From positions 11,083,501 through 11,147,500 of the forward strand of contig JAKNDB010000068.1 in the NCBI GenBank assembly GCA_024305405.1: DNA of 64,000 nucleotides, read 5' to 3'. The stretch's first letter is position 1. Each line of letters opens with the position of its first letter. A model generated the notes under the pieces. That model had not been told where the DNA came from. It saw only the letters and a program-made list of their open reading frames with translations, and made no database searches. This DNA is from Dirofilaria immitis (taxonomy: Eukaryota; Nematoda; Chromadorea; Rhabditida; Onchocercidae). A program made the translations under genes and the position numbers. Shown piece by piece: positions 1-12,700 of this stretch.

Positions 1-225
1 GAAAATAAAAGGGGAAAGTCTGTGAATTCTAAATAACTAACTTCTAAATAGCTAATTACATCTAAAAATTATACAAACTAGTGCAAAGATGTCGAAATCC
101 AATATATTTTATCTGTCAGGAAACATAAAAATTATAAATAACCGCACATATAAATTTAATTTCATCTATTCAGCTATTTAATAAATAACAATAACAAATC
201 TAAAGAGTAAAGAATATGAATGAAC

Positions 226-3200
226 CTGGCTTAAATACGGTTGTCGTGAATTGGATGGAAGCTGTTCGCTAGCTAATAAGTTTCCAGAACCATCAATACC
301 AGCAGAGAGAATGGATAAATTCCCAGGGATCGATTCCTTTTGGAAATTACGTTCCAAATCTTCAACTCGCAAAACCCCTGCATTGATGATGCAACATGCT
401 GAAGAGTGAAATAATGAGCAATCGACCAAACTGAATAGAAATTGCTTGTTTTAAAATACAGAATGTACAAAAATTAACAAACCTGCTCAGGAGATTTTGT
501 GAGTGAGCAGATCGTTGACAAGTATTTGAAAATATCTTATTCAGGACAGAAATCGATGCTGGAGTTGGCGATGAATCGGAAACTGAAGATGACGAGGGAG
601 AGTACACCTCTGCTGCGAAGACTCGTTTCTACTAGCGAATAAATTATCTGAGAAAAATTCCTTATATAGAAAATAAAAAGCACATCCGTAAACTTTAAGA
701 AATTTTTACTACCATCAATTTAATAATTACCAGAATTCTCAGATTTAGTTGTAGCAAAAAGCGTGACAATCTGCTACCAGTTGGTTCTTTTGCCGCTGGC
801 GATTTAAACTCATTCTGAAAAAATCATTATAGTAATACTAAAACGTGACGCAGTTTTTATAATTAAGCAGTTTTAGACAATCTGAAAAACCTCGGTTTTA
901 CATAAAAAGTGATTGTTTTGGTAATGAGATAATTACAGAATCTAATAACTGGAAACGAAGCAAATGATTTAACGATTAAATTAGATAATAGGCATACGAG
1001 ATCAAGAGAGAAAAAAGTACAGAAATACAATCCAAAACAGAAAAAAGCACATACCAAGCATGTAGTCGTATCTCAATAAAATCCACATTAAAGACGATTT
1101 TAGCACTATTATATGAATTTCGCTAAAAGTAATTCCAACATTCTTACCTCTTTTAATGAATCTAAATCGGCATCATCGAGAATACCCATAATTGCAGCAA
1201 ATTCAGCATCAGAATTTGGCAGTCTGTTGTTTAACAAGGATACTGGTGTCAATGAATTATCATTGATAGTAAAAGACTGAATAAGATTTGTTGATATATC
1301 GTCGTCATTGCCTTCATTGTGAGATGCATTCGATTTACCAAAGGAAGATAAGCCTAAATCGCTACTAACAATTTGAGAAGACGGCCTCCAATCTGTAGCA
1401 TCAATCTTCTTATTTGTTATAATTTCGTTTAGTTCACTTGTGCCGGAAATTTCACTTTGTTGTGCCATCCTTGCTGGATTTTTTTCAGTTTTTGAGAAAA
1501 ATCACCTGTAGAAAATATTCAAACGAGAAATATTTAATAAAATAAATTCAATTTAATTTGCAGAAAATCGAAAGAAGACAATAAAATTTTGTTGGCTAAA
1601 TGCAATTATTTTATACTATGCCACCAAAATTGTCTGATCAAATCAAATTCATTCATTTCGATGAAATACCGATCAATAAATACGACTGTGCAAAATCACG
1701 GAAAAACAGACTATATAAAAAAGAAATCCTTTTAAATTTACATGCATAGTTAATTAACTAAAATTTATTTGGAAATTAATAATATCTTTTAAAAATTCCA
1801 CTTTGTATAAGAAAATTAAATAATCTTTAGTTTTCTAATATGTACGTCTTTTTCAGACTCGTTTTATGGAAAATACTAAACTATCATATCTGAGGAATGA
1901 GCTTTTATTTTTGCACGGGCTATGAGAAAATACATAATAGATTTCAACTTACGTCTGATCTTATTATCGTCATCAAAACCGCGCAATTCAATCATATCAT
2001 GCATTGATGTCGGACCATCGCTCAGCCATTCCGGCATCTTTTCTTCCGCAGTCATTTCTGTAGGCTTGCCTCTCTAAAATATTTTTTAGAACAAAGAAAA
2101 TACACTTATCGTTCTCGATCCTAAAGAAATTGTACGCAAACAATTGACACAATCAATCAATTGATGAAAAATGACTTTTTAATTCAATACATAAAATCAA
2201 TATCTTATAATTCGTCAGCGGAGAAAACCACTTCAAAAAAGCTACCAATAGTAAAATCTATCTAGTTGAAACTAAGCAAAAATATATTACCTGGTTCTGA
2301 CCGCTTTCTTTCTGATAATTTGGCTTAAATGATGTCTCCCTGAACGCCAATTGCCAGTACTACTTGTTACAGTACCATTTGGTTGACGAGTTCTTATAAA
2401 TGGAAATTCACTATTTCCAATGTTTTTGTGCTAAAATTCGATTTTGTATAAGTCATTTAGTCATCAACATTCATCACCTTACCGAAATAATGAGTACAAA
2501 TTCAACAGGATTTCAATATCCGAAATTCTCGTTTCAATCCCCATAAAGCCCTTAAAATTTCTTTTTATACTAAAACAACTGAGCCATAGATTTGTAGAAG
2601 GAAATGATAGAAAGGTACTTTTTATCTATAAAATCAAAATCTACTAAAAACCTCAAAAACATCAGAGCACAAGATTTTTTAGACGGTAAGTGAAAAAACA
2701 TCTAAAAATTTTTGCGAAGAAATGCCAAACTTACAAATGATGTCTTGTACTCTGTTCCGGAATTCTTCAGCTGAAAACCAGCACCACTTCGCCAACTGGC
2801 CTTAGTTGCACCAAGTCTTTCCGTTTCTGCTTCTAATGAGCACTAATCATCAGTATCATTATATTTTTTTTTATTAACGGAACTTTCAAGATATTTTTCA
2901 AAGATATTTTAAGAAATAGTCTCAAAATACGATTGGAAACTAATAAATAATAAAAAGATGTTCATACTAAAGAATCGATTTTACCTGGTTGGGGATGAAG
3001 AACCAAGCGAGGAAATAGTCATAGTCGAAAAGTTATACAAAACGCAGAAAAGTAACACACTATTTATCATAATTACATAGAGAATATTTATTCCTCATAA
3101 ACAATATAAGCACCGCTGTTTTTAAACCATACTTATAGATCTATAGGAAATGAGACTTTGATCTCTCACTGATTCATCTAAAGTACTCATAAATCTACAT

Positions 3201-4164
3201 GAAAATATTAATTTATGAAAACAAATAAACTTATGTATTGTTAATAAGGTGTTACCGTTCTTCGCCGGCAATGTAGCTCGACATCCTGACGAAAAACCTC
3301 GCCTCTGCGGGGAAAGAACAGTTGTGTCACTTTCCAGTGCTTCAACCTTCAACTTCTCCTTTCGTTTTATGTTTGTATTCGGTCGACTTTCCACTCCTTC
3401 ACAAACCCAACGATATTCGAGCCATTTTTCCGGTTCAAAGTTCCCGTCATCGCTGAAATTCATAATTCTTAGTTTGTAAGCAATATTTTTACGCAAAAAC
3501 TAATATTTTTAGTAACATAACATGTTTTTAGTTAACGGCTCGTGATTGGCGTTAATTTACTGACTTCAATAAATGGAAATTAAATAAATGTTTATAGTTT
3601 TAACTGGCAAGTCTGGCAACAGTAACTTACAAAGTTGATACAACTTTACTGACTTTAATAACTATATAGCTGATTAATGGACTATTCACAATATTCATGG
3701 ATTTAGCTGATGATTTTTTTATTTGCAACTCAGTTTAAATAAGAAAGATCGAGCTTTTTAAATGAGCAATATTTTATTACCTATATATTCCTTTTCAAAA
3801 TGCATGCAATACCTAATCACTCAAATAAAACATATATATATATATATATATATACTAGCTAAAATGCTTATTAAGTCTACTTAATTGATTATGATTAAAA
3901 AATATACATATCAAATCAATTAAGCTATCATTTTATCTTTACGATAGATTTGCAATGCCAAATCTAATCCAAAAAATCTTAAATAACTTTAGAAACGAAA
4001 AAGGTTAACTTATCAAATTCAGTGGATAAATATTGAGGACGTATTCTGCTTAAAGGCACATTCTTCATAGTCAGCATCTCTTGTCGAGAATATCGATACA
4101 CATCACAATTATCATTTTGCGCATCACAATTTTCATAACTACTGGCAGAATTTTTACGCAACAT
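226..4164 (-). CDS. ifet-1: 4E-T / IFET-1 homologue (eIF4E transporter), 3' end outside window
   Basis: Translational repressor that bridges eIF4E to the DDX6 helicase in P-bodies and germ granules (family knowledge). Exons read on the minus strand: 4010-4164 (start), 3256-3452, 2735-2832, 2291-2430, 1953-2073, 1148-1505, 731-814, 483-628, 226-398; the 3' part lies beyond base 1. Exon 1 carries the eIF4E-binding site as YSRQEML, a YX4L-phi motif with Met in the usual Leu position. Exon 2 has FEPEKW and LSPQRRGFSSGC, both very close to vertebrate 4E-T. The exon at 1953-2073 encodes MPEWLSDGPTS and MIELRGFDDD, the Cup-homology region that contacts DDX6. The ATG follows the acceptor TTTCAG|GAGTTC by six bases, fitting trans-splicing. 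Phases of the first six exons agree only if single bases are missing near 2338 and 1468; similar breaks occur near 536 and 375. Identity is firm; details of 226-814 are less so. Confidence 0.87.
3832..3854. repeat. (AT)n dinucleotide run
   Basis: Uninterrupted alternating AT of about 23 bases inside the gap between 4E-T exons 1 and 2. Confidence 0.9.
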
Positions 4165-4170
4165 GAACTC
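4165..4170 (-). promoter_or_regulatory. probable spliced-leader acceptor of the 4E-T gene
   Basis: Minus-strand TATATTTCAG immediately precedes base 4170, and the first in-frame ATG follows after only six transcribed bases. In nematodes this spacing is typical of an SL trans-splice site rather than an internal intron. An upstream 5' UTR exon with an ordinary intron is the alternative. Confidence 0.45.
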
Positions 4171-5099
4171 CTGAAATATATAAGTGATTAAGTGAATACA
4201 TATATTTTTCAGTTCAGAGTAACCCATTCTTAGTAATCGACATATCTAAAAAATGAATAAGGATCTCAAAGAGCGATATGACGTTACAATATATTGTTAT
4301 ATCAGCAGTTTAGCATTCGCTCCAAAAATTTCATTGAGATTTTCATAGTATTTATATTTCAATACTATATATAATAAGGAAACGATCTTCTTTCTACTTT
4401 AAGTATTGAAGAATCAAGGAAAGCATGGTATCAGTAATACAATTAAAGCGTTATCCCTAATTTATTTGCAAACAAAGACCACAGATAAATTCAACCGTGT
4501 TCGTCCTTATAAGTAGAGATAATATTTAAATACTAAGAAAAATTACTTTTATACGACTTATTATAAAAATATCGAAATTAAAAGTGGACAGACAATCGAA
4601 AAGATTACCACATCATTTGGAATTTTATCAATCATCTAGACCTTCTACGTTTCCTTTGGAAGATAAAGATAAATTATATAGTAATTAAATGCAATCTTAA
4701 AAGATCCTTCTTATATATAAAAGTTTTTCATGATGGTGATCTTCATGTATAAAGGCATAGAAATAAACAAATCCTTCAAAATAGAAATCTTTTAATGCGC
4801 AATACATATGAGTTATAATCTATCGGACTTTGAAATCAAATTTTTAAAATTTTAAAAACATTATACTTTGCCAAATCAAATTACAGAGATTAAATCTAAG
4901 CTTTCAATTCAGGTGATTCTTAATCAACATCGCTAAAATGATTAAGAATGCGAAAAATTTTTCTAATTTAAATGTCCATATAGGATAAACACCAACATAT
5001 TGATCAGCTTTGCACAAACTAAACAGATCTTAAAAATTTTTTTGCTCGTAAAAGTGTAAATACGTAAGTCACTGATATCTAATATATAAGGTAAAATTG
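4171..5099. other. intergenic, nothing recognised
   Basis: AT-rich sequence upstream of the 4E-T gene. I see no conserved coding segment, RNA gene or long repeat here. Presumably it holds the promoter of the minus-strand gene. Confidence 0.4.
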
Positions 5100-5540
5100 T
5101 GATACGAGATCTGCATTTGAACAGTCCACGTGTCAGGCGTGACACCATTCCGACTCCTCTCAATCTCTTGTCACATACATGGGGAAGAAAAAACAAGCTA
5201 TCTGAATCATACAACAATTATAAATTTTATGTCTGCGATGAAAACTAAGGCATTACAATCTAGCCGAAGTGAGGACGACAACCGGACAACCACACTCCTC
5301 CCAAACAGATATCCCATCATTTTACGGTCCGCGCCGCACGATGGAAGAAATTTCATATCGTTCTACGTGGCCAAGTGATCCAGAGAGACGGTTTGATATG
5401 TCATGCTGAGCATTGAATTTAGGCATTTCTGCGGTAGCTGTCTGCAGATCTGGGGTGCGGTGGGTTGTGCTGCGACTTGATATAAATGGTTTATCTAACA
5501 ATGGTACTATAGCTGATATTCGCATTTTGATACTGCAGTT
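5100..5540. other. GC-richer, coding-like island of unknown identity
   Basis: Base composition is clearly less AT-rich than on either side. On the minus strand an open frame at about 5322-5525 starts MRISAIVPLL and continues with mixed polar residues such as THRTPDLQTATAEMPKF, ending near a possible GT donor at about 5322. A second minus-strand stretch near 5100-5170 reads MVSRLTRGLFKCRSR. On the plus strand the frame is open for about 80 codons as well. I recognise neither protein. It could be an unannotated small gene, an upstream exon of the 4E-T gene, or a non-coding RNA. Confidence 0.35.
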
Positions 5541-5937
5541 CTAATGCACTTGTTATACAGTCAATTCATTCCCGGAAATCTCGAGCCGAATGTCTGCAAG
5601 TTATAATGTCAAAATAATATGGCGCATGTATGGGAATAGTAGAGGCCATATAATGTTATCTTAAAATAATAAAATGTACTGTTATGCTAGATTAACATGA
5701 GCATGCTATTTTATGCAGTAAAAAAGTAGCATTTGGAAATTTAGATAAGCTGAAAAGATGCAGTTGTTGTTAGTTGTTATTACAAATTCAGTTAAAATGA
5801 GTTTGAGAATATCTAAATTTTTTCATCAGTTAAAATGAATTTGCTTATAAAATATGCATATGCTCCTTCGGTTTTGCGCGATTCTCGTTGCATCATTTCA
5901 ATTATTTCATGTTTAATCTTATTCCAGGATAGTTTGC

Positions 5938-5968
5938 TAATCAGCGATCATTCAAAGCAAGCTTAAAA
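5938..5968 (+). promoter_or_regulatory. 5' leader of eS1 after a probable SL acceptor
   Basis: ATTCCAG ends at 5937, 31 bases before the start codon of the ribosomal protein gene, a plausible trans-splice acceptor. The 5541-5937 stretch upstream would then contain promoter and outron. Confidence 0.4.
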
Positions 5969-7698
5969 ATGGCTGTTGGAAAAAACAAAAGATGGGTAAG
6001 AAAGGTGCGAAGAAAAAGGTTGTTGATCCATTTACACGCAAAGAATGGTATGATATTAAAGCACCTTCTATGTTTAACGTTCAGCATATCGGGAAAACAT
6101 TAGTGAATCGTACACAAGGAACAAGTAAGTAATTTAATTATTTTTGCCCATTTTCTTAAGAGGTAAGGACAGGAACTATTTAGTATTCTGAAAATAGTGT
6201 AGCAGTGGTAATGGTTGTGACATGTTTTTGATCAGCTATATATGATTTATCCATCTAAAATCGATTTTCTTAATAGCACAAACAGAGCATTTGCTACAGA
6301 AATGCGATATTCTTCATAAAGAATATTTGGTTGTATTTGATACAAACTTATTTCTTTTAAAAATTTTTTGCTTACTTATATTGTGGCTGAGTACAATATA
6401 GGAGTAACAGTAATACTATTTTTACGAGTTCATTTCTATATATATATTCTTCTTCAGCAACTATTTTATTTTCAAGAAAATTGATATTGTCATGTAAACA
6501 TGCGTTGGTAAATTTTTTAGGCTACGTATTGGAATCTTATCTGCGAGCACCATATTTTCGATTTTATTCCTGCTATGTAATTAAAAAGTGAAATAGGAAA
6601 GATTCCATCAAAATGCAGCGTAATAATACTAATTTCTATAAGAAGTTACACTGTCTTATAGAAATTGCTAGCGAAGGTTTAAAAGGACGTGTCTACGAAG
6701 TGTCACTTGGCGATTTAAACAATGCTGAATCAGAATTTCGAAAAATGCGTTTAATCTGTGAGGATGTTCAGGGTCGAACTTGTCTGACCAATTTCCATGG
6801 CATGCGACTTACTCGTGACAAGCTTTGTTCCATTGTCAAAAAATGGCATGTAAGTAGTGGTTTATCATGAATTCCTTCTAGAATTAATTGTCTATTAAAC
6901 ATCAGAGGTAGTATGATTAATTTCTTATAATATATACCTGGAATTTTTGGGCCTATGGCTTTGTCTGGCACGCTCGCATTTCAGTTAGAATATTCTTATA
7001 AATTAAAGCATATGTTAATCCTTCTGCTGTTTGATCAAACTGAAAGGAAATTCCAGACTCTCATTGAAGCCAACGTCGCAGTAAAGACATCAGATGGTTA
7101 TTTACTGCGACTTTTCTGCATTGGTTTTACGAAAAAAATGCAAGGCAGCTGAAAAAACAAGTTATGCGAAATCATCAAAGATTAGACAGATTCGGGCTAA
7201 AATGGTAGAATACATGCAGAAAGAGGTGAATGTTTGACATGAATATAATTCCTTTCGATGTAGCAATCTTTTCGATTTATAGGCACATATTGCTATATAG
7301 TAGTTTATATTCATAGTAATTCAAATAAAATATTGTAGAATAGGCTGTACTTATGCTAGTGAGGACGACAATATTATTTTTACCTTTTATTAATGATAGA
7401 AAATACATTTTTCTGAAAAATTCGAATATTAATTATTCAGGTACAAGGAAGTGATCTGAAAGATGTATGCCATAAACTAGTTCCTGATTCCATTGGAAAA
7501 GATATCGAGAAAGCTTGTTCTTACATCTATCCATTGCAAGATGTATGCATTAGGAAAGTGAAAATATTAAAGAAACCAAAGTTTGAAATTGGACGTCTAA
7601 TGGAGATGCATACAGATGTTAGTACATTTACAAATGTTGAAGGTGAAAAAATTGAAAGACCTGATGACTATGAGCCTCCCGTACAAGAATCGGTATGA
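5969..7698 (+). CDS. rps-1: small ribosomal subunit protein eS1 (RPS3A)
   Basis: Structural protein of the cytoplasmic 40S subunit. Four exons, 5969-6124, 6662-6849, 7057-7225 and 7441-7698, join in phase with GT..AG introns. Together they encode a protein of about 257 residues, the normal family length. Diagnostic segments: MAVGKNKR at the N terminus, [13 protein letters not shown] and [11 protein letters not shown] in exon 1, [16 protein letters not shown] and ANFHG-like TNFHGM in exon 2, [15 protein letters not shown] in exon 3, [12 protein letters not shown] and the C-terminal [11 protein letters not shown] in exon 4. As given, the reading frame breaks three times: one base is missing near 5987-5992, one in the A-run 7132-7138 and one in the A-run 7152-7157. 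Introns are intact and the protein is otherwise well conserved, so sequencing error is more likely than a pseudogene. A poly(A) signal AATAAA lies at 7734-7739. Confidence 0.95.
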
Positions 7699-7733
7699 AG
7701 CTTTTGTTATGTTTATAATTTTTTTGGTTTTCG

Positions 7734-7739
7734 AAATAA
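7734..7739 (+). terminator. polyadenylation signal of eS1
   Basis: AATAAA 36 bases after the eS1 stop codon, a normal distance for a nematode 3' UTR. Confidence 0.6.
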
Positions 7740-9782
7740 AGCTTTTTTGTTAGAGTTGCTACATGTAGCTAAAAACTTCAACCGATTGGATCTGAGGATA
7801 ACTGCTGTTTAAGGCAAATTAACTGTCAACTGATTTCGATTCAGTGATCACTGTAAATAGATTGTGACTGTATGCAAACGTGAGTGGATTGTACGAATGT
7901 CATTAAAATTGATTTTCTGGAAGTTATTCGCAGTGTTAGTAGTTCAGTCGATCTATAGATTGAAATTAAAAAATCAGGAATATGAACAAAAAAAAGTTAT
8001 CTGAGCACAAAAATATAACAACAATTCATAATACGGTGTAACCGGTAGGATTTCGAAATGTTTTGTAATCCTGATTTAATTCGTTTACTGATTCGTCTGT
8101 ACGATGATATATCCAATAAATCTGATCATTATTGCTGGCTGATGTATTATATCATCAATCTTGATGAGAACATTTGATTCTGTATTCTTCATCGCGAGCC
8201 TGAATTTTATTGCCATTTACGATGTGATGAATGTTTGTCATAGAAAAGAGTACTTCCCATCACACAGCAAAATCTATAAGAGTGCGATTATTTTATGCAG
8301 AAGGGCCACGTCTACACAGCGAAATTTTTTGTGGGGAGTGGGATCATCGGATTACAATGCAGAGACAGCAACTTTTAATTAAATGAGATACATTTTATTC
8401 ATAATTCGAGAACTAAAATATATTGTTTCCACGTCGACGTCGGATACGTATTTTATTTATTATATATTTGTTTATTTATTTGGTTCATTTATTGACTAAT
8501 TTTTCCATCGACATTGACTATTACGAACTTCTTAGTACTTGTAAATACTCCGAAATAATATTGAATTGTAATAGAGCTGTGGTGCTCATGAAGCTTTTAA
8601 GTTTAATATAGTTGAAGTAATTTTGCTTTTCTTATGATACATTCATAATACGAAATACCGAGTGTTAAATAAGCTAGAAGAAAGTTTCAATTGAATCTTT
8701 TATTTACTTGTTATATATGAAGATTGAACAAGCAATCATGGAATTTCTGTTTTTAAATTTCATTTATTTTTCATGGAATTTTTTGGAGTTTTATGAGGAG
8801 ACGACTACTTTCCAAATAAAATCCTTCAGAGACAGGATGTACTGAATGGTAAAATATGACTTATGAAGAGGTTGGGAGATGGCTTAACTGGTGATATTTT
8901 CTTCCGCCGTGAAAATTGATTTAGAAACGTGGAACAGATTGGAACCGATCCTTAATTTTGCTAATGGAAAGCACATGAATTAGAATATCAGAGATTGTGA
9001 GGATGTAAGGGAAGGATTATATAACATTGCAACATAATTTTTAATACGTATGAAAATCTGTTTTTCAGGACGATTACTTGACGGTTACTGTCATGTAGAC
9101 ACGTGAATAATGTGGTGTATCACGATCAGATTATCGTTTTGAGAACGTTTTGGCTGACATACAACGGGTCGCTTATTTGCTTCATATAAATCAAATATGC
9201 ATGAAAGAAGAAAAAAATTTATTGAGTAAATGTGAAAATAGGAAGTTAACATAGCATAACCATAAACATACTTTGTTAAAACACATGATAATAAATTGAG
9301 AGAAGGGAAATAGAAATATGAATATAAACAATGATGAATATCGAGAATCAGGATTATTCATTATTCATCTATCTATTTGTCTACATCTGCTCTTTCAATA
9401 TTTCTATCACTATCTAGAAATGTATAGTTTCTTTCAAGTCTTTCCAAATTTATAATAACTAACTTGCAGGATTCGTCAAATATAAGCACCAGGAAAATAA
9501 ATGGATCAATTCCCGACAATATAAAACAAGTGTTTATTAGATTGGTCAACTCCAATGAATAGTGATATCTACTAATTGATAATAATATATATTACGATAA
9601 TAATAGTAAATAACACAAAAGAGACCTTTAAACTATTAAAACGGGATAAGGCAGAAAAGCTCTAGTCTTTCTCACATTTCTGTGATAATATTCGTTGTGG
9701 TTCTGACATTCTTTTTATCTTTCCTTAATTTATATTAGAAGTTTGTAATTCAAATGCTGTCGCTGCTGCTTTTATTACCAAG
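7740..9782. other. intergenic between convergent eS1 and formin genes
   Basis: Holds the 3' regions of both genes. Short open frames at 8161-8382 and 8423-8611 have no recognisable domains and look accidental. A less AT-rich patch occurs at about 8800-9180 but I could not assign it. Confidence 0.4.
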
Positions 9783-12700
9783 TTATTTCCACCTAGGTCT
9801 TGATACCGTACCAGTTTTAATCAGCAAAGGTCTTGAAGCAGTACTACAAGAATCAGCACGCTTCATCGTCCTGTTATTAGGATTCAGTGTTACTGAAGAC
9901 GTTGAAGTTGACGTTTGTGGATTGGATTTGGTTGTTCCTCTCACAGGCCGTCTTAATGTGGAAGGTGAGATACGTGAAGGTGTCGTTCGTGTTGATGATG
10001 TAGCACCAGTTATCGTTGATATTCGCTGTGGAGCCGATTTTGGACGTGATATGGAGGGAAGTTTTGAAAATGAAGGATCATGATTTGATGCGGTAATAGA
10101 ATGCGAGGTATTTTCATGCGTATGCAGCGTTTTCTTCGCAAGTGCTGCAGTTGATTTAGCACAAGTTGACCGATAAGTACTTTCCCAAAACGATTGTGAG
10201 TCAACGTTGTGCTCGTGGGCGGCCGACGTAATAAAGCATTAGTTTCACATGCACGTTGTGGCGAATTTTCTGCTGATGAATTCGACGTGCATGGTATTTC
10301 AGTATCTGCACTATGTGCTGTTCCTACTGATTTTTTTGGCATAAGTACGGACGTTGTATTTTTGCAGACACGCTGGATAAACTGGTAGCAGACATACCAG
10401 AATATGACTTTCGAGAAGATGTAGTTTTAATTGTTCTTGATGAAGTCATTTCAATTTTATTCGTTGGAACTATTCCGTTACGTCTTTTTATTACAGCTTC
10501 TTTAGTGCTAATTGTGGTGAATGATTTTTCTGATTGCACTGATGACTTTTTCGATTCGTCGTCACATGTCTGTTCTAGCATTCCAACTTTTTGATTTGCT
10601 GAAGCAAAAATAGCGGAAGATTGTAATGTGATAGGTTGTTGCTCTCGAGTAGATTTACGAGACGTTGAGACTGTGGATAACTTGATTTGATACGGTGACG
10701 TCCGTGGATCTTTAGTCGAAGTTTGTGTCTTCTGAACTGATTTCAGTGTTCGCACGCCGCGTATTGTCTTGGATAACGGAATCTCGGCATTTTTTACCAC
10801 TGCAACTCGTTGCTTTACCTTATCCATCGGATGAAGTATCGGTTTATCGTCATCGATGAATGATGCATTTTGTTCAGGAGCTGCTTTTTGTGAGGTACTA
10901 TTTGATGACATTCTTTCGAGTTCTGGTGTCGTTGATGATGCGTTTTCTGGAAAAAGTTCCATTACACTAAATAAAATAATTTCAAAATTCGATACAAACT
11001 CATCACAATTTAACATTCTATTCCAGAATCCAGTAAAATCTATCTGCCATCAGTTATAAAACCATACCTTATCCGTACTGAGAGATAGGGTATGGTTTCA
11101 GAAATCCAGAAATCCAGGTTTTACCACTAGCGGCCAGTAATACTTTCTTCTTAATGCAAATAAATCCACAGTAATCAGTAGAGAGAAAAAATCATCACAG
11201 AAACTAAAAAATTATGGAGTCCATATTTATGACTAACTTAATTGATAACTTTTTAAAAATCGATTTGGCTCGAATAAGTGAAATATTTCTAACCTGTAGA
11301 AGTTGAGAATGTAGGAGACATTTCAATTAATTCGTGAGGCGTTTCTTTGTTATACTAAAAAAGTACAGAAAAAAGTTCAAACTATTTTACAAAATTGAAA
11401 TCCGAAAAAGAATCGAAAGAAAAAGATTTCAGATGATTGAGTTTCACAAGGAGCATAAGATGTTCCCACCTCAACATGTTGCTTTACAACTTTCTTTTCA
11501 ACCTTTTCAGCCACTTCCAGAAATTCATCCAAATTCTGACTATTTCTTATCAGATAAGCATCACTCTTATTTCGTGATTGTTTTCGCAGTTTCATGATTG
11601 GCGACATATCATCATCTCCCTAATTCATCGCAAAATTAGAGTTAAAAAAATGAACAATATATATTGCTATTACTGCCAGTACGAAAACAACGAGAATTGT
11701 CCTGACAAAGCTCATATTAAAAAGCATAGTTAACCTCATCCAGTATTCTATCGCTTAGCTTATTTCGAGCTGCTAGATGAACGATTTTACGATCTTCTCT
11801 CTCATCACTCGATCGTTTCATCATAATATTTGCCTGAGTGATATTTGGACGAGATCTAGAATGCCGAATATCCGAATGAGAACTGAAAATTCGTAAAGCA
11901 ATATAATAAAGTAAGTTCTGAATTGTTTTTTCTTTTCAGTCAACGTGAGTAAGTATCAAATGGTAACTTGAGATGGAAATTGCATGTTTTACAGGGTAAT
12001 CAAAAAATGGACAGTACATCCATTTTTATTACTGTACAGATGTCGCGAGTAACTCAAAACTGAAAATGATGGAGTTATACTAACTCTGTTTGATTGTAAG
12101 ATTCAGAAAATGTAACGGTTCAAGCATCAGTTAATGGTATCTTCAAAAATTTTATATACTTACTCGTTTTCCAAAAATTCTTCCAATGTTCTATTACTGT
12201 TGTCTATCTTCGGTAATAAATTAAACTTTGAAGAATCATTCGACATGATATTTTCCACATTAGCTCTTTTTTCTAAGCATTTTAATCTTCCTGTGCGTTT
12301 TTCATTATCCTGCATGAAAAGAAATTTAAAAATTCAACCTTGCAAAAGCACAAAGTAGATAGTTCAAGTATGCAAGAATATAATACTGAAAATCCATTAA
12401 CTTTTCCGCTGATATGTCGTTAAAATATTTACTGATCTTCTTTCTTGAAGCAAACAAACGTTTTGAGAACTAAATACAGAAGCAATAATTATCTCCGGAA
12501 ACTCACCAGGTTTCTTGAAATAAGGAGCATTGAGAAATTCACTAATTAAACCTTATCTATTCAAATATTTTAATGAAGTAATTACAATAAAACAGAAAAT
12601 ATCTGCTTGAATAGAAATCTCCAATCTTAAGAGATTATTAAATATATCTTATCTTTTTATTCAGAAATAAGTCAAGACTATTATCAATGAAGACGTACAC

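Noticed and set aside
5991..6124. Alternative eS1 start at the ATG of ATGGGTAAG
   Set aside because: It would avoid one frameshift, but the upstream ATG encodes MAVGKNKR, the family's conserved N terminus, so a missing base is more likely.
5969..7698. eS1 copy as a pseudogene
   Set aside because: Introns are intact, conservation is high throughout, and all three lesions are single-base losses at homopolymers, shared in kind with neighbouring genes.
9754..10083. Plus-strand 109-codon open frame
   Set aside because: It is the antisense shadow of the formin's C-terminal exon.
10324..11016. A separate 230-residue Ser/Thr-rich protein gene
   Set aside because: Exon phases and order connect it to the formin FH2 exons, so it is the start of the formin's last exon, cut by a homopolymer frameshift at 10331-10337.
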